The notes: generated by a model from the sequence alone, not told the origin. A DNA stretch of 64,000 nt from Mucilaginibacter tundrae (GCF_013408825.1 NZ_JACCBZ010000008.1:62001-126000); one strand, 5' to 3'; positions 34,740-43,576 are shown, numbered from the stretch's first letter. Numbers and translations are program-made.

Positions 34740-34779
34740 ATGCCTGTTGTTATTAAAGACGCTAAAATAACGGCGGGAT

Positions 34780-34817
34780 ATTAACTGGGTATTAACGCAG
34801 GATTATGCTATGTTAAT
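34780..34817 (-). promoter_or_regulatory. Putative Pho box upstream of the DUF47 gene
   Basis: Two perfect ATTAAC units at 34780-34785 and 34791-34796, with weaker continuation ATTATG at 34802 and GTTAAT at 34812. The 11-bp period is that of PhoB/PhoP-type direct-repeat boxes. The site is about 40-75 bp before the ATG at 34739. Confidence 0.5.
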
Positions 34818-34956
34818 TCTATATAAACAAATTTTAAAGTAGTGATTTTATGGGTAATTGGCTGCTAAACAGCTGTTTATTTAATATAAATTTAATCTAT
34901 AATTAAGCAAATTATACTCAGAGTATATAAACTTCATCAAGTTAATATTTAAATAA

Positions 34957-35013
34957 CATTACCAAATGTTAATGCATCCTTAATATTAAGGTAACCTGAG
35001 CGCCGCACCTTTG
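34957..35013 (+). promoter_or_regulatory. Putative Pho box and -7 element of the porin-pst operon
   Basis: Four units spaced exactly 11 bp: CATTAC (34957), GTTAAT (34968), CTTAAT (34979), GGTAAC (34990). A CACCTTTG box at 35006-35013, one base from TAnnTTTG, follows, and the ATG is at 35040. The gap 34740-35039 otherwise shows only AT-rich sequence and the DUF47 promoter region. Confidence 0.55.
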
Positions 35014-35039
35014 AAGAAAAAATTTAAACTCATTTCGTT

Positions 35040-36479
35040 ATGAAAAAAACGTTTACGTATTTACTTGGTACTGCAGCATTAACGGCCCTGTTAATGACCA
35101 GCTTTACTACTGAAGCCCAAACTACTTTTGCATCGGCAGAAACTATGCACAAGAAAACAGTTATCAAAACTGACTCAGCCGCTAACGCAGATATAACAGC
35201 TACTAAAGTAGCCGCAAAAGATGAGCCTGTTGATACTGCATGGCATCCACAAAGAAGATTATGGGGTTATGCATTTGGTGATGCATATTATGATCAGCAC
35301 TCACCAGCTTTAACTTCAACTCAAGGTAAAGAAAACAACTACTACCAAACTCCATCAGGTAGAAATGCTTTTCAGTTCCGTCGTTTATACTTAGGTTACG
35401 ATTATGATATCAACAAAAAATTCAAAGCTGAAGTTTTGTTAGCCTCTGAGCCTAACGAAAACACTTTACCGGTAAGCAGCACTGTAGGTGTTCAAAACGG
35501 TGACAACTTAGCTGACGGCAGAATGTCATTCTACATCAAAAACTTCAACTTACGTGCAAGAGAAGTTTGGCCAGGAACGGATTTCGTGATAGGTGAAATG
35601 AGTACACCAGGTTTCGCTTTAAATGAAGGTGGAACAAACGCTCCAACTTCATTATCGGAAACAACCTGGGGCTACCGTTCAGTTGAAAGAACCATCACTG
35701 ACTTCCACAAGAATAACTCTTATGATGTAGGTGCTGCTTTACAAGGTACTTTTGACCCTAAAACTAAAAACTTTGGTTATGTTTTCATGATAGGTGATAA
35801 CACTACTTCAACTTTAGCTACTGTTTATAACAGTAATAACGCTTTAAGTGCAACCAATCCTAACCCTAACACAGGTTTCTTTAAAATATTTTACGGCGAT
35901 TTGTGGGGTAAATTCCTGAACAACAGAATATATGTTGATTTATATGCGGATTATGCTAAAACTCAATCTAACACGCCTGTAGCTACTACAGTTCTTCCTT
36001 CAGGTGTACTAGGCGAACAAGAGCACAATATGTATAAAATATTTGTTTCATACAACAGCTCGCCATTAACAGTAGGTGTTGAGGCCTATACCCAACAATT
36101 TGGATTAGGTGTTACCGATAAAAACACATTGACTGCTGAAAATGTAACTGCACAAGGTCTTTCATTATGGGCAAAAGGTGCCATTGTTAAAAATCAATGG
36201 GGTTGGTTTGCACGTTTCGATGCTTACAATCCTGATACCAAATTTAACGGTGCAAATACTTATACTGTTAATACTAACTATGGTTCATACGATCCTACAG
36301 AAAAGGAACAATTTGTTACAGCAGGTTTAGATTTCACTCCGGCCAAAAACATCCACTTTATGCCAAACATATGGCTTACAAGATACATGGATCAATTAGA
36401 CAAAACTACAGCAGGTTACTTACCTGACAACCACACTTTAGTGTACAGAATGACTTTCTTCTACACTTTCGGTAAATAA
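35040..36479 (+). CDS. Outer-membrane porin-like protein of the phosphate operon
   Basis: A 479-residue protein with a signal peptide ending TTEAQ (about residue 27), then a roughly 40-residue Ala/Lys/Thr-rich spacer, then a barrel with amphipathic strands (FQFRRLYLGYDYDINKKFKAEVLLA, GRMSFYIKNFNLRARE, GWFARFDAYNPDTKF) ending in MTFFYTFGK. The FRRLYLGYDY segment recalls phosphate-selective porin O/P-type proteins. Placement as first gene of the pst operon, 30 bp before pstS, supports a role in passing phosphate or phosphorylated compounds across the outer membrane. Specificity is inference from context. Confidence 0.8.
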   Translation: MKKTFTYLLGTAALTALLMTSFTTEAQTTFASAETMHKKTVIKTDSAANADITATKVAAKDEPVDTAWHPQRRLWGYAFGDAYYDQHSPALTSTQGKENNYYQTPSGRNAFQFRRLYLGYDYDINKKFKAEVLLASEPNENTLPVSSTVGVQNGDNLADGRMSFYIKNFNLRAREVWPGTDFVIGEMSTPGFALNEGGTNAPTSLSETTWGYRSVERTITDFHKNNSYDVGAALQGTFDPKTKNFGYVFMIGDNTTSTLATVYNSNNALSATNPNPNTGFFKIFYGDLWGKFLNNRIYVDLYADYAKTQSNTPVATTVLPSGVLGEQEHNMYKIFVSYNSSPLTVGVEAYTQQFGLGVTDKNTLTAENVTAQGLSLWAKGAIVKNQWGWFARFDAYNPDTKFNGANTYTVNTNYGSYDPTEKEQFVTAGLDFTPAKNIHFMPNIWLTRYMDQLDKTTAGYLPDNHTLVYRMTFFYTFGK

Positions 36480-36509
36480 TAACACAAACAAACAATATAA
36501 ATACAGATC

Positions 36510-37550
36510 ATGAAAGTAATGAAAAGTTTAAAAGTTGCGGTTGTTGCATTAGCAGCATCAGTGGCGACATTATCTGCTTCGGCACAGGATAATACCTTAC
36601 TGGGCGCAGGTAGTACATTTGTTTACCCCCTGTTCTCAAAAATGTTCTCTCAATACACTGCTTCTAAAGTAAACTACCAGTCAATTGGTTCTGGTGGTGG
36701 TATATTGCAGTTAACAAACAAAACAGTTGATTTTGGTGATTCAGATGCTCCTTTAAATGCTGACCAAACAGCTAAAATGAGTGCCCCTGTTCTGCATATC
36801 CCAATGACTTCAGGTGCTGTTGTTGTAACTTACAACATCCCTGGTGTTAGCGCGGCTTTAAACCTTACCGGTAAAGATCTTGCTGATATTTACTTAGGTA
36901 AAATTACTACCTGGAACGCGGCTGAAATTAAAGCTACTAACAAAGGTGTTAACTTGCCTGAATTACCTATCGTAGTTATTCACCGTTCAGACGGTAGCGG
37001 TACATCATTTATCTTCACTGATTACTTAACTAAAGTAAATGCTGATTGGGCAAAAAGAGTTGGTAAAGCAAGTGCTGTTAACTGGCCAGCTGGTTTAGGT
37101 GGTAAAGGTAGCGAAGGTGTTGCTGGTTTAGTTAAGCAAACTCCTGGTGCTATTGGTTATGTTGAATTAGCTTACGCTAAACAAAACCACATGCCTATTT
37201 CAAACATCCAAAACAAAAGCGGAAAGTTTATTACGCCAACTATTGAAGCTACAACTTTAGCTAGCAACGTGGTTATCCCTGCAGATTCAAAAGTATCAAT
37301 CACTGATACCGATAACCCTAAAGGTTACCCAATTGCCAGCTTTACCTGGGCCTTAATATACAAAGAGCAAAACTACGGCGGCCGTTCAAAAGCTCGTGCT
37401 ACTGAATTAGTGAAATTGTTATGGTGGAATATTCACCAGGGACAAGCTGATTGCGCTCCGTTAAACTATGCGCCGCTTTCAAAATCGGCTGTTAAAGTTG
37501 CTGAGCAAATATTAAAATCAGCTACTTACGATGGTAAAGCGATATTATAA
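36510..37550 (+). CDS. pstS: Phosphate ABC transporter substrate-binding protein PstS
   Basis: A 346-residue periplasmic phosphate-binding protein. Signal peptide cleaves after SASAQ (about residue 26). Phosphate-contacting motifs are present: GAGSTFVYPLFSKM, SIGSGGGILQL, DFGDSDAPL and HRSDGSGTSFIFTDYL. It delivers phosphate to PstCA in the inner membrane. There is a second in-frame ATG at 36519. The gene is followed by a palindromic repeat and a strong hairpin before pstC, which probably lets PstS be made in excess of the membrane subunits. Confidence 0.96.
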   Translation: MKVMKSLKVAVVALAASVATLSASAQDNTLLGAGSTFVYPLFSKMFSQYTASKVNYQSIGSGGGILQLTNKTVDFGDSDAPLNADQTAKMSAPVLHIPMTSGAVVVTYNIPGVSAALNLTGKDLADIYLGKITTWNAAEIKATNKGVNLPELPIVVIHRSDGSGTSFIFTDYLTKVNADWAKRVGKASAVNWPAGLGGKGSEGVAGLVKQTPGAIGYVELAYAKQNHMPISNIQNKSGKFITPTIEATTLASNVVIPADSKVSITDTDNPKGYPIASFTWALIYKEQNYGGRSKARATELVKLLWWNIHQGQADCAPLNYAPLSKSAVKVAEQILKSATYDGKAIL

Positions 37551-37564
37551 TAAGAACTAAGAAA

Positions 37565-37622
37565 TAGAGTCAGGAAATCAAGATCAAAAGTCTTGATTCC
37601 TGATTTATAAGTCTTGACTCTA
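37565..37622. repeat. Palindromic GAGTCAAG repeat after pstS
   Basis: A 58-bp block bounded by TAGAGTCA and TGACTCTA with an inner pair TCAAGA / TCTTGA. The same family, more extended, follows pstB at 40196-40268. Both lie just after a stop codon inside the pst operon. Confidence 0.65.
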
Positions 37623-37628
37623 AAAACT

Positions 37629-37670
37629 AACTACCAGTTCCCGAAATACGTGAACTGGTAGTTGTTTGTA
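37629..37670 (+). terminator. Hairpin between pstS and pstC (partial terminator / processing site)
   Basis: A perfect 12-bp stem (AACTACCAGTTC at 37629-37640 with 37652-37663) with an 11-nt loop and a short GTTTGT tail. The U tract is weak, so read-through into pstC is likely; it may protect the upstream pstS mRNA. Confidence 0.65.
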
Positions 37671-37688
37671 TAAGAAAACCAACATTTT

Positions 37689-38603
37689 GTGGAAAATAAA
37701 AGATTAAAACTATCTAACGGTCAGCTTAAGTGGGAAACCATATTCAGGCGGATACTAATAGCAATGAGCATTTTGCTTGTGGTAATTATATTAGGTGTAT
37801 TGGCTACCCTTATATTGGAATCCCTGCCAACTATCAAAACATTAGGCATTGGGTTTTTATGGGGTAAAGTATGGGATCCGGTAAGTAATATCTACGGCGC
37901 GTATCCATTTTTGGTAGGTACGTTGCTTACCTCATTTATCGCGCTAATTATTTCGGTTCCGTTTTCTTATGCTATTGCTATCTACCTTGGGGAATACAAT
38001 CCCAAAGGCTGGTTGTCCGATCTGCTTAAAAATGCTATCGAACTGATCGCTGCCGTGCCATCTATCATTTACGGCTTTTGGGGATTATTCGTATTAGTAC
38101 CGATCATCCGCACATTCGAAATGAAAATAGGCGTTGCCCCTTATGGTATCGGTGTGTTGACATCTTCGCTTATTTTGGCGGTGATGATCATCCCTTACGC
38201 TGCTTCGCTGGGTATAACACTAATCCGCATGGTGCCGTCTCCGTTAAAAGAGGCAGCATATGGCTTGGGTGCTACCCGTTTTGAAGTGATCCGCAAAGTG
38301 ATCATGCCTTACACCCGTTCGGGCTTGTTTGCAGGCGTGCTGCTTTCATTAGGCAGGGCCTTGGGCGAAACTATGGCAGTTACCATGCTAATTGGTAATA
38401 CCAGTGCTGTTGCAGATAGTATTAAGAACGCCATTTTTGGCCCGGGTAATACCATGGCCAGCGTGATAGCCAACGAGTTTACTGAGGCAGATCACTCTCA
38501 ATACCTGTCAGCTTTGATAGAGCTTGGCTTGGTTTTGTTTTTTGTAACGGTAGTAATTAACCTGATTGGCAAACGAATCATCACCCGGTTCACAAACGAA
38601 TAA
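37689..38603 (+). CDS. pstC: Phosphate ABC transporter permease PstC
   Basis: A 304-residue inner-membrane permease with six to seven helices. It carries the ABC-permease EAA-type loop LKEAAYGLGATRFEVIRKVIMP before GRALGETMAVTMLIG. It pairs with PstA to form the phosphate channel driven by PstB. The start is GTG at 37689 (MENKRLKLSNGQLKW), with no in-frame ATG upstream before the hairpin. It lies 6 bp before pstA. Confidence 0.96.
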   Translation: MENKRLKLSNGQLKWETIFRRILIAMSILLVVIILGVLATLILESLPTIKTLGIGFLWGKVWDPVSNIYGAYPFLVGTLLTSFIALIISVPFSYAIAIYLGEYNPKGWLSDLLKNAIELIAAVPSIIYGFWGLFVLVPIIRTFEMKIGVAPYGIGVLTSSLILAVMIIPYAASLGITLIRMVPSPLKEAAYGLGATRFEVIRKVIMPYTRSGLFAGVLLSLGRALGETMAVTMLIGNTSAVADSIKNAIFGPGNTMASVIANEFTEADHSQYLSALIELGLVLFFVTVVINLIGKRIITRFTNE

Positions 38604-38609
38604 TCAGCT

Positions 38610-39455
38610 ATGGAATTAAATATAAATTTCAGAAATGCCAAGAGCGCGATATTTAAAGGCATCATAGTGTTTTTTGCTTTTTTAATTACCGTACCACTTA
38701 TTATCGTGTTAGGGTATATTATAAAACAAGGTATATTCCAGGTTAACTGGCATTTTTTAACCAACGTACCTGCACCGGTAGGTGAAACAGGCGGCGGTAT
38801 TATAAATGCATTAGTCGGTAGTTTCATTATGGTAATGGTAGCTGCGGTAGTCGCAATCCCTGTTGGGATGGCTGCCGGTATCTATTTAAGTGAAAACCCG
38901 CGTACCAAACTGGCTTATTACAGCGGTTTATGCGTTGATATTTTGCAAGGCGTACCATCAATTGTGGTTGGTATTGTCGTTTACTTCTGGATCGTTAAAC
39001 CGTTAGGTACATTCTCGGCTATATCAGGTAGTGCCGCATTGGCTATCATGATGTTGCCTATCGTGATCAGGTCGACAGAGCAAACACTTAAAATGCTGCC
39101 GGCTTCATTAAAAGAAGCTGCGCTTTCATTAGGTGTACCGTATCATAGGGTGATTTTAAAAGTTATTGTTCCCTGCGGGTTCGCGGGTATTTTGTCAGGT
39201 ATCATGCTGTCAGTTGCTCGTGTTATTGGTGAAACGGCACCATTGCTGTTTACCGCTTTTGGTAACCCGTATTTATCATATTCCATTACCAAACCAATGG
39301 AAAGCTTACCGCACCTGATATTTACTTATGCCACCAGCCCTTATGATGACTGGCATAACCTGGCCTGGGGCGCGTCATTTATATTATTAATGTTTGTTTT
39401 AGTATTAAACATATTCACAAAAGTGTTAACAAGAAAATGGAAAGTACAATTGTAA
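38610..39455 (+). CDS. pstA: Phosphate ABC transporter permease PstA
   Basis: A 281-residue permease with about six helices. The cytoplasmic coupling loop is LPASLKEAALSLGVPYHRVILKVIVP, followed by ARVIGETAPLLFTAF as usual for PstA. It assembles with PstC and PstB. It overlaps pstB by 19 bp, indicating translational coupling. Confidence 0.96.
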   Translation: MELNINFRNAKSAIFKGIIVFFAFLITVPLIIVLGYIIKQGIFQVNWHFLTNVPAPVGETGGGIINALVGSFIMVMVAAVVAIPVGMAAGIYLSENPRTKLAYYSGLCVDILQGVPSIVVGIVVYFWIVKPLGTFSAISGSAALAIMMLPIVIRSTEQTLKMLPASLKEAALSLGVPYHRVILKVIVPCGFAGILSGIMLSVARVIGETAPLLFTAFGNPYLSYSITKPMESLPHLIFTYATSPYDDWHNLAWGASFILLMFVLVLNIFTKVLTRKWKVQL

Positions 39456-40195
39456 AAGCTGAAAATTATAACTCTTATTTTGGTGATAACCATGTTGTAA
39501 AAGATGTAAATATCAGTATAAACAAAAATGAGGTTATTGCCGTAATGGGCCCCTCGGGTTGCGGAAAAACTACGTTTTTACGTGGCATTAACCGGATGCA
39601 CGAGCTGATCCCTAACGCGACATCAAAAGGTAAGATACTGCTTGATGGTGAAAATGTTTACGACATGAATGCTATTTATGTGCGCTCGAAAATTGGTATG
39701 GTGTTTCAACGCCCTAACCCGTTCCCGAACCTGAGCATATATGAAAATGTGGTAGCCGGATACTTGCTTAACGGCATCAAAATATCAAAAGCTGATAAAG
39801 ATGTGATCGTTGAAAAATCATTAACCAGCTCTGCCTTGTGGAAAGAGGTTAAAGATTCGTTACATAAGAAAGGTACATTCCTTTCAGGTGGCCAGCAACA
39901 GCGTTTGTGCATTGCACGCGCTATTGCCATGCAGCCCGAATTGATCTTGTTTGATGAGCCAACATCGGCACTCGACCCTATATCTACCTCAAGTGTTGAA
40001 GCCTTGTTTCATGAACTGAAAGCTAATTATACGCTCATCATTGTAACACACAATATGCAGCAGGCTGCACGTGTTAGTGACAGGACAGCGTTCTTTTACA
40101 TGGGCGAGTTAGTGGAATTTGATGATACCAAACAAATGTTCACCAACCCAAGCGATCAACGTACACAAAATTATATAACAGGAAGATTTTCGTAA
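39437..40195 (+). CDS. pstB: Phosphate ABC transporter ATP-binding protein PstB
   Basis: A 252-residue ABC ATPase. Walker A is GPSGCGKTTF, the signature is LSGGQQQRLCIARAIA, Walker B is LILFDEP followed by TSALDP, and the H-loop is VTHNM. It powers phosphate import with PstC and PstA. Start at 39437 within the end of pstA. A palindromic repeat begins directly after its stop codon. Confidence 0.97.
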   Translation: MESTIVKAENYNSYFGDNHVVKDVNISINKNEVIAVMGPSGCGKTTFLRGINRMHELIPNATSKGKILLDGENVYDMNAIYVRSKIGMVFQRPNPFPNLSIYENVVAGYLLNGIKISKADKDVIVEKSLTSSALWKEVKDSLHKKGTFLSGGQQQRLCIARAIAMQPELILFDEPTSALDPISTSSVEALFHELKANYTLIIVTHNMQQAARVSDRTAFFYMGELVEFDDTKQMFTNPSDQRTQNYITGRFS

Positions 40196-40268
40196 TAGAG
40201 TCAAGAGCCAAGAGCCAAGAATCAAGAGAAAATTAATCTTGACTCTTGATTCTTGACTCTTGGTTCTC
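40196..40268. repeat. Palindromic GAGTCAAG repeat after pstB
   Basis: A 73-bp block starting at the base after the pstB stop codon. The left arm has repeated CAAGAGCCAAGA units and TCAAGA; the right arm is the complement, CTTGACTCTTGATTC. A strong hairpin between pstB and phoU, of the same family as 37565-37622. Confidence 0.7.
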
Positions 40269-40294
40269 AATTTCAATAACCAAAAACAAAAGTT

Positions 40295-40987
40295 ATGACA
40301 CCATTAGAAAACGAGATAAACGCGCTTAAAAAGGAATTGATCAATATGTGGATATTGGTACAGTCTCAATTAAACAAAGCCAAGGATGCTATGATCCAGT
40401 TTGATAAGGATTTGGCGCGCGAGGTTTTGATCAAAGAAAAAAGAGTAAACTCTTTTGAGTTGAAGATAGACAGGGATTGCGAAAATATTTTCGCGTTACA
40501 TTGCCCGGTAGCTATCGACTTAAGGTTTTTATTAGCTGCCTTAAAGATCAATACCAACTTAGAGCGTATTGGCGATATTGCTGCTGGTATAGCTAAATAT
40601 GTGGTTGATTCGTCTGTTAATTTTGACCAGGCGGCTATGGAAAGCACTTCTATGATCCGTATGTACGAAGAGGCTGTAAATATTTTAATAGATACCCGCA
40701 CCGCTTTTGAAAAAGAAGATACTGTACTGGCACGCAGCATATTTAAACGTGATGACGTGTTAGATGATATTAATGATGCCGCACCGATTACTGTTGCCGA
40801 AGTGATCAAAAAAGATATTGACAGCTTGCCCGAAGCGCTTTATATCTTATCCATCATTCGTAAACTGGAGCGTGTTGGCGATCAGTCAAAGAATATTGCA
40901 GAAGAAATTATTTTTTATGTTGAGGCCAAAATCCTTAAACATTACGAAAGCAGCCGCGAAGGTTTGGCTGATGAAGAGCAACAATAG
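40295..40987 (+). CDS. phoU: Phosphate signalling regulator PhoU
   Basis: A 230-residue two-bundle helical protein. The metal-binding ExxxD motifs appear in each half: TNLERIGDIAAGIAKY and IRKLERVGDQSKNIAEEI. PhoU links Pst transport to the PhoR sensor kinase and prevents toxic phosphate uptake. It is the last gene of the operon; a terminator follows at 41020-41048. The phoR/phoB pair is not in this window. Confidence 0.95.
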   Translation: MTPLENEINALKKELINMWILVQSQLNKAKDAMIQFDKDLAREVLIKEKRVNSFELKIDRDCENIFALHCPVAIDLRFLLAALKINTNLERIGDIAAGIAKYVVDSSVNFDQAAMESTSMIRMYEEAVNILIDTRTAFEKEDTVLARSIFKRDDVLDDINDAAPITVAEVIKKDIDSLPEALYILSIIRKLERVGDQSKNIAEEIIFYVEAKILKHYESSREGLADEEQQ

Positions 40988-41019
40988 GTTAGTTGAAATA
41001 AGTTTGATTTGATTTTTAG

Positions 41020-41048
41020 AAGGGCAGGTTTTATACCTGCCCTTTTTT
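41020..41048. terminator. Terminator between phoU and acr3
   Basis: A perfect 10-bp stem, AAGGGCAGGT (41020-41029) and ACCTGCCCTT (41035-41044), with a TTTT tail. It lies between convergent genes and may serve phoU chiefly. Confidence 0.8.
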
Positions 41049-41054
41049 GTGGGT

Positions 41055-42119
41055 TTAATTTGCTGGATAAAACCTTCTTTTTAGCCAAAAAGCCACATTA
41101 ACTAATGCTATTAAAGCCGGCACTTCAACCAACGGGCCTATTACGCCTACAAATGCTTGACCGCTATTAATGCCGAATACACCTATTGCGACAGCAATAG
41201 CTAATTCAAAATTATTGCCTGCGGCGGTAAAGGATATGGCTGCATTTTGCGAATAATCAGCACCAAGATATCTGCCTAAAAAGAAGCTGACCAAAAACAT
41301 GATAGCGAAATAAATGACCAGTGGCACGGCAATACGTAATACATCAAAAGGAATAGCCACAATCAATTTACCTTTAAGGCTGAACATTACAATGATGGTA
41401 AACAATAAGGCAACTAATGTAACAGGCGATATAAAAGGAATGAATTTTTGCTGATACCAATCTTTGCCTTTTGCTTTGATAAACATATAACGGCTGGTAA
41501 AACCCGCAATAAACGGAATACCCAAATACACCGCGACAGATTTTGCGATAGCGCCAATGGTAATGTTTATCATTGAGCCTTTAAACCCGAAAAGAGGTAA
41601 CAAAATGGTAATAAATAACCAAGCGTATACACTGTAGAGCAACACCTGGAAAATACTGTTAATAGCTACCAATCCCGCGGCGTATTCACGGTTTCCGTCA
41701 GCAAGTTCGTTCCATACCAATACCATGGCTATGCAGCGAGCGATACCGATGAGGATAAGCCCGATCATATACTGCGGATAATGATGCAGAAATATTATCG
41801 CAAGGACGAACATGAGTATTGGCCCAATGATCCAATTAAGCAGGAGGGATACACCTAATATTTTGGTATTGTTAAATACTTTGCCAATGGTTTCGTAATT
41901 CACCTTAGCCAATGGGGGATATAGCATTAATATTAAACCGATAGCCAAAGGTATATTGGTTGTACCGCTGGAATAAGAGCTGATAAATGCCGGCGCCGAT
42001 GGTATAAAATACCCCAGAGCAATACCTGCGCCCATTGCTATAAAAATCCATAACGTGAGGTAGCTATCTAAAAAAGATAGTTTTTTTCTTTGGGCTGGGT
42101 TGCAGTTGTTTGCACTCAT
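41055..42119 (-). CDS. acr3: ACR3 family arsenite efflux transporter
   Basis: A 354-residue membrane protein with about ten helices. ACR3 features: [11 protein letters not shown] in the first loop, [22 protein letters not shown] with the conserved cysteine in helix 4, and [20 protein letters not shown]. It exports As(OH)3 from the cytoplasm. Last gene of the arsenic operon, 5 bp after arsC. The protein ends LKRRFYPAN close to a terminator at 41020-41048. Confidence 0.95.
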   Translation of the reverse strand: MSANNCNPAQRKKLSFLDSYLTLWIFIAMGAGIALGYFIPSAPAFISSYSSGTTNIPLAIGLILMLYPPLAKVNYETIGKVFNNTKILGVSLLLNWIIGPILMFVLAIIFLHHYPQYMIGLILIGIARCIAMVLVWNELADGNREYAAGLVAINSIFQVLLYSVYAWLFITILLPLFGFKGSMINITIGAIAKSVAVYLGIPFIAGFTSRYMFIKAKGKDWYQQKFIPFISPVTLVALLFTIIVMFSLKGKLIVAIPFDVLRIAVPLVIYFAIMFLVSFFLGRYLGADYSQNAAISFTAAGNNFELAIAVAIGVFGINSGQAFVGVIGPLVEVPALIALVNVAFWLKRRFYPAN

Positions 42120-42124
42120 GTAGA

Positions 42125-42541
42125 TTATAATAGATGTTCGTTTATGAAATCTTCTGAATAGACTTTTATCATGTCCCGTACTCGTCTAAATTCATTCATT
42201 ATTTCGTTTAAATCGCCGGTAGCCTTTGCCGGATCAGAGAAGTTCTGATGAAAGCGTTGTGCTTTGGTTGGGAAATAAGGGCAATTCTCTTTGGCATTAT
42301 CACAAACAGTTATCACAAAGTCGAATGGTATATCCATGTATTCATCAATATTGTTTGAGGTATGTTTAGAAATGTCTATGCCATCTTCTGCCATAACTTG
42401 TATAGCTTTGGGATTAACGCCATGGGTTTCTATCCCTGCACTGTAAACATTTGCTTTGTTTTTTGCAAAATATCTTAAGTAACCTTCGGCTATCTGGCTA
42501 CGGCAACTATTGCCTGTGCATAATACTAATATATTTTTCAC
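42125..42541 (-). CDS. arsC: Arsenate reductase ArsC (thioredoxin-dependent, LMW-phosphatase fold)
   Basis: A 138-residue enzyme with the phosphatase-like P-loop [14 protein letters not shown] (catalytic cysteine in CTGNSCR) and the second redox cysteines in [14 protein letters not shown]. It reduces arsenate to arsenite in the cytoplasm, which Acr3 then exports. It lies 10 bp after the DUF6428 gene. Confidence 0.95.
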   Translation of the reverse strand: MKNILVLCTGNSCRSQIAEGYLRYFAKNKANVYSAGIETHGVNPKAIQVMAEDGIDISKHTSNNIDEYMDIPFDFVITVCDNAKENCPYFPTKAQRFHQNFSDPAKATGDLNEIMNEFRRVRDMIKVYSEDFINEHLL

Positions 42542-42551
42542 TTGTATGTAA

Positions 42552-43079
42552 TTAGCAACATCCTGATCCCGGCGCGCAGCTATTTGCGCCTACCGGATTT
42601 TTTAATTCTACTTTTGGTTTGTCAGTGCCACAGCTATCGCCACGGTTAATGGCTTTGCATTGTACAGCATCCGGGCGCAGATCAATAATTAGGTCGTCAC
42701 CATCTATTATAATTTCATTCGGAAACATTTGGCGGGTATCAAAATCCGAGTTGCCAAATTCAATTTTCACTATACCGTCCGACGCTAACTTTAACTTTTG
42801 TTCCACAATATCAATAATTGTTAATGCCTTTTTAACTTTCATCGGTTTAAGCTGATGCTGGCCAATTGGCTCCCATAATTGTACAATTATTTCCGTCCAG
42901 CTACTTAGTACACCGCCACAATCAACCGATGTGATAGGTGCTTGTTTAATTTCGGTGATATGATAGGCGGCATCAACCAGTTTATTCTCCGCATACTTAA
43001 ATTGTAGGTTTAATTCAGGATTTTGTATTAATTTATCCCTAAATGTTTGCCAGTTTATTGCTTGGATAGCGTTTATCAT
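42552..43079 (-). CDS. DUF6428 family protein of arsenic operon, Cys-rich tail
   Basis: A 175-residue soluble protein fitting DUF6428, a family usually found in Bacteroidota arsenic operons. No enzyme motif is visible. The C-terminus contains CGTD, NSCAPGSGCC and an upstream VQCKAINRG, giving up to five cysteines in the last 40 residues and a vicinal CC pair, suitable for As(III) or metal binding. VDCGGVLSSW in the middle adds another cysteine. It could act as a metallochaperone delivering arsenite to Acr3, which is inference. It lies between arsR and arsC, with its own copy of the ArsR-type operator upstream. Confidence 0.75.
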   Translation of the reverse strand: MINAIQAINWQTFRDKLIQNPELNLQFKYAENKLVDAAYHITEIKQAPITSVDCGGVLSSWTEIIVQLWEPIGQHQLKPMKVKKALTIIDIVEQKLKLASDGIVKIEFGNSDFDTRQMFPNEIIIDGDDLIIDLRPDAVQCKAINRGDSCGTDKPKVELKNPVGANSCAPGSGCC

Positions 43080-43089
43080 TTTTTATTTA

Positions 43090-43109
43090 ATTGTAATATT
43101 ACGATAGAT
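43090..43109. promoter_or_regulatory. ArsR-type operator, second copy (before the DUF6428 gene)
   Basis: ATTGTAATATTACGATAGAT, which differs at only three of 20 positions from the site at 43460-43479. It lies between arsR and the DUF6428 gene and 11 bp before the latter's start, suggesting a second autoregulated promoter. Confidence 0.55.
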
Positions 43110-43123
43110 AAAATCAAATTTTT

Positions 43124-43453
43124 TTAACAGCAGGTTTTGGGATTATTATATGCCCGGAAGAAATTACTTAATTCTTTATTTAGCATTGCCCATGCAGTAG
43201 GCTCAATACAATAGCAAATGCTAACGCCTTCGATAGTGCCTTGTATTAAGCCTGCGTTTTTAAGCTCTTTTAGATGCTGTGATATGGTTGCTTGTGCCAG
43301 CCCTAGTTCTTCTACTAAATCGCCGCAAATGCAGGCGTTAGCGCTTATTATATGTTGTAGAATGGCAATACGTGCCGGGTGTGCCATTGCTTTAAGCATT
43401 AGCGCCAGCTTGTTTTGCTCTTCGGTAAATATTTCAGTTTTAGTAGTTCCCAT
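43124..43453 (-). CDS. arsR: ArsR family arsenic-responsive repressor
   Basis: A 109-residue winged-helix repressor. Its metal site is probably the CICGDLVEELGL segment at the start of the recognition region (compare ELCVCDL in E. coli ArsR), with extra cysteines in SICYC and the C-terminal KTCC. Helix-turn-helix LGLAQATISQHLKELKNAGLI. It should release its operator on binding As(III) or Sb(III). Operator candidates are at 43460-43479 and 43090-43109. Confidence 0.93.
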   Translation of the reverse strand: MGTTKTEIFTEEQNKLALMLKAMAHPARIAILQHIISANACICGDLVEELGLAQATISQHLKELKNAGLIQGTIEGVSICYCIEPTAWAMLNKELSNFFRAYNNPKTCC

Positions 43454-43459
43454 ATTTAT

Positions 43460-43479
43460 ATCGCAATATTACGATTGAT
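43460..43479. promoter_or_regulatory. ArsR-type operator before arsR
   Basis: ATCGCAATATTACGATTGAT contains the near-palindrome ATCG-N-AAT-ATT-N-CGAT. It lies immediately upstream of the arsR ATG (43453) and recurs nearly intact at 43090-43109. Confidence 0.6.
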
Positions 43480-43576
43480 TGTTGATGTTTGCAAAAAATG
43501 GAGATTATTTTACTTTTTAGATGTTATTTGCCATAATTTAACACAATCATGCCGGTAAAAATCTATTTTTGCGGTC

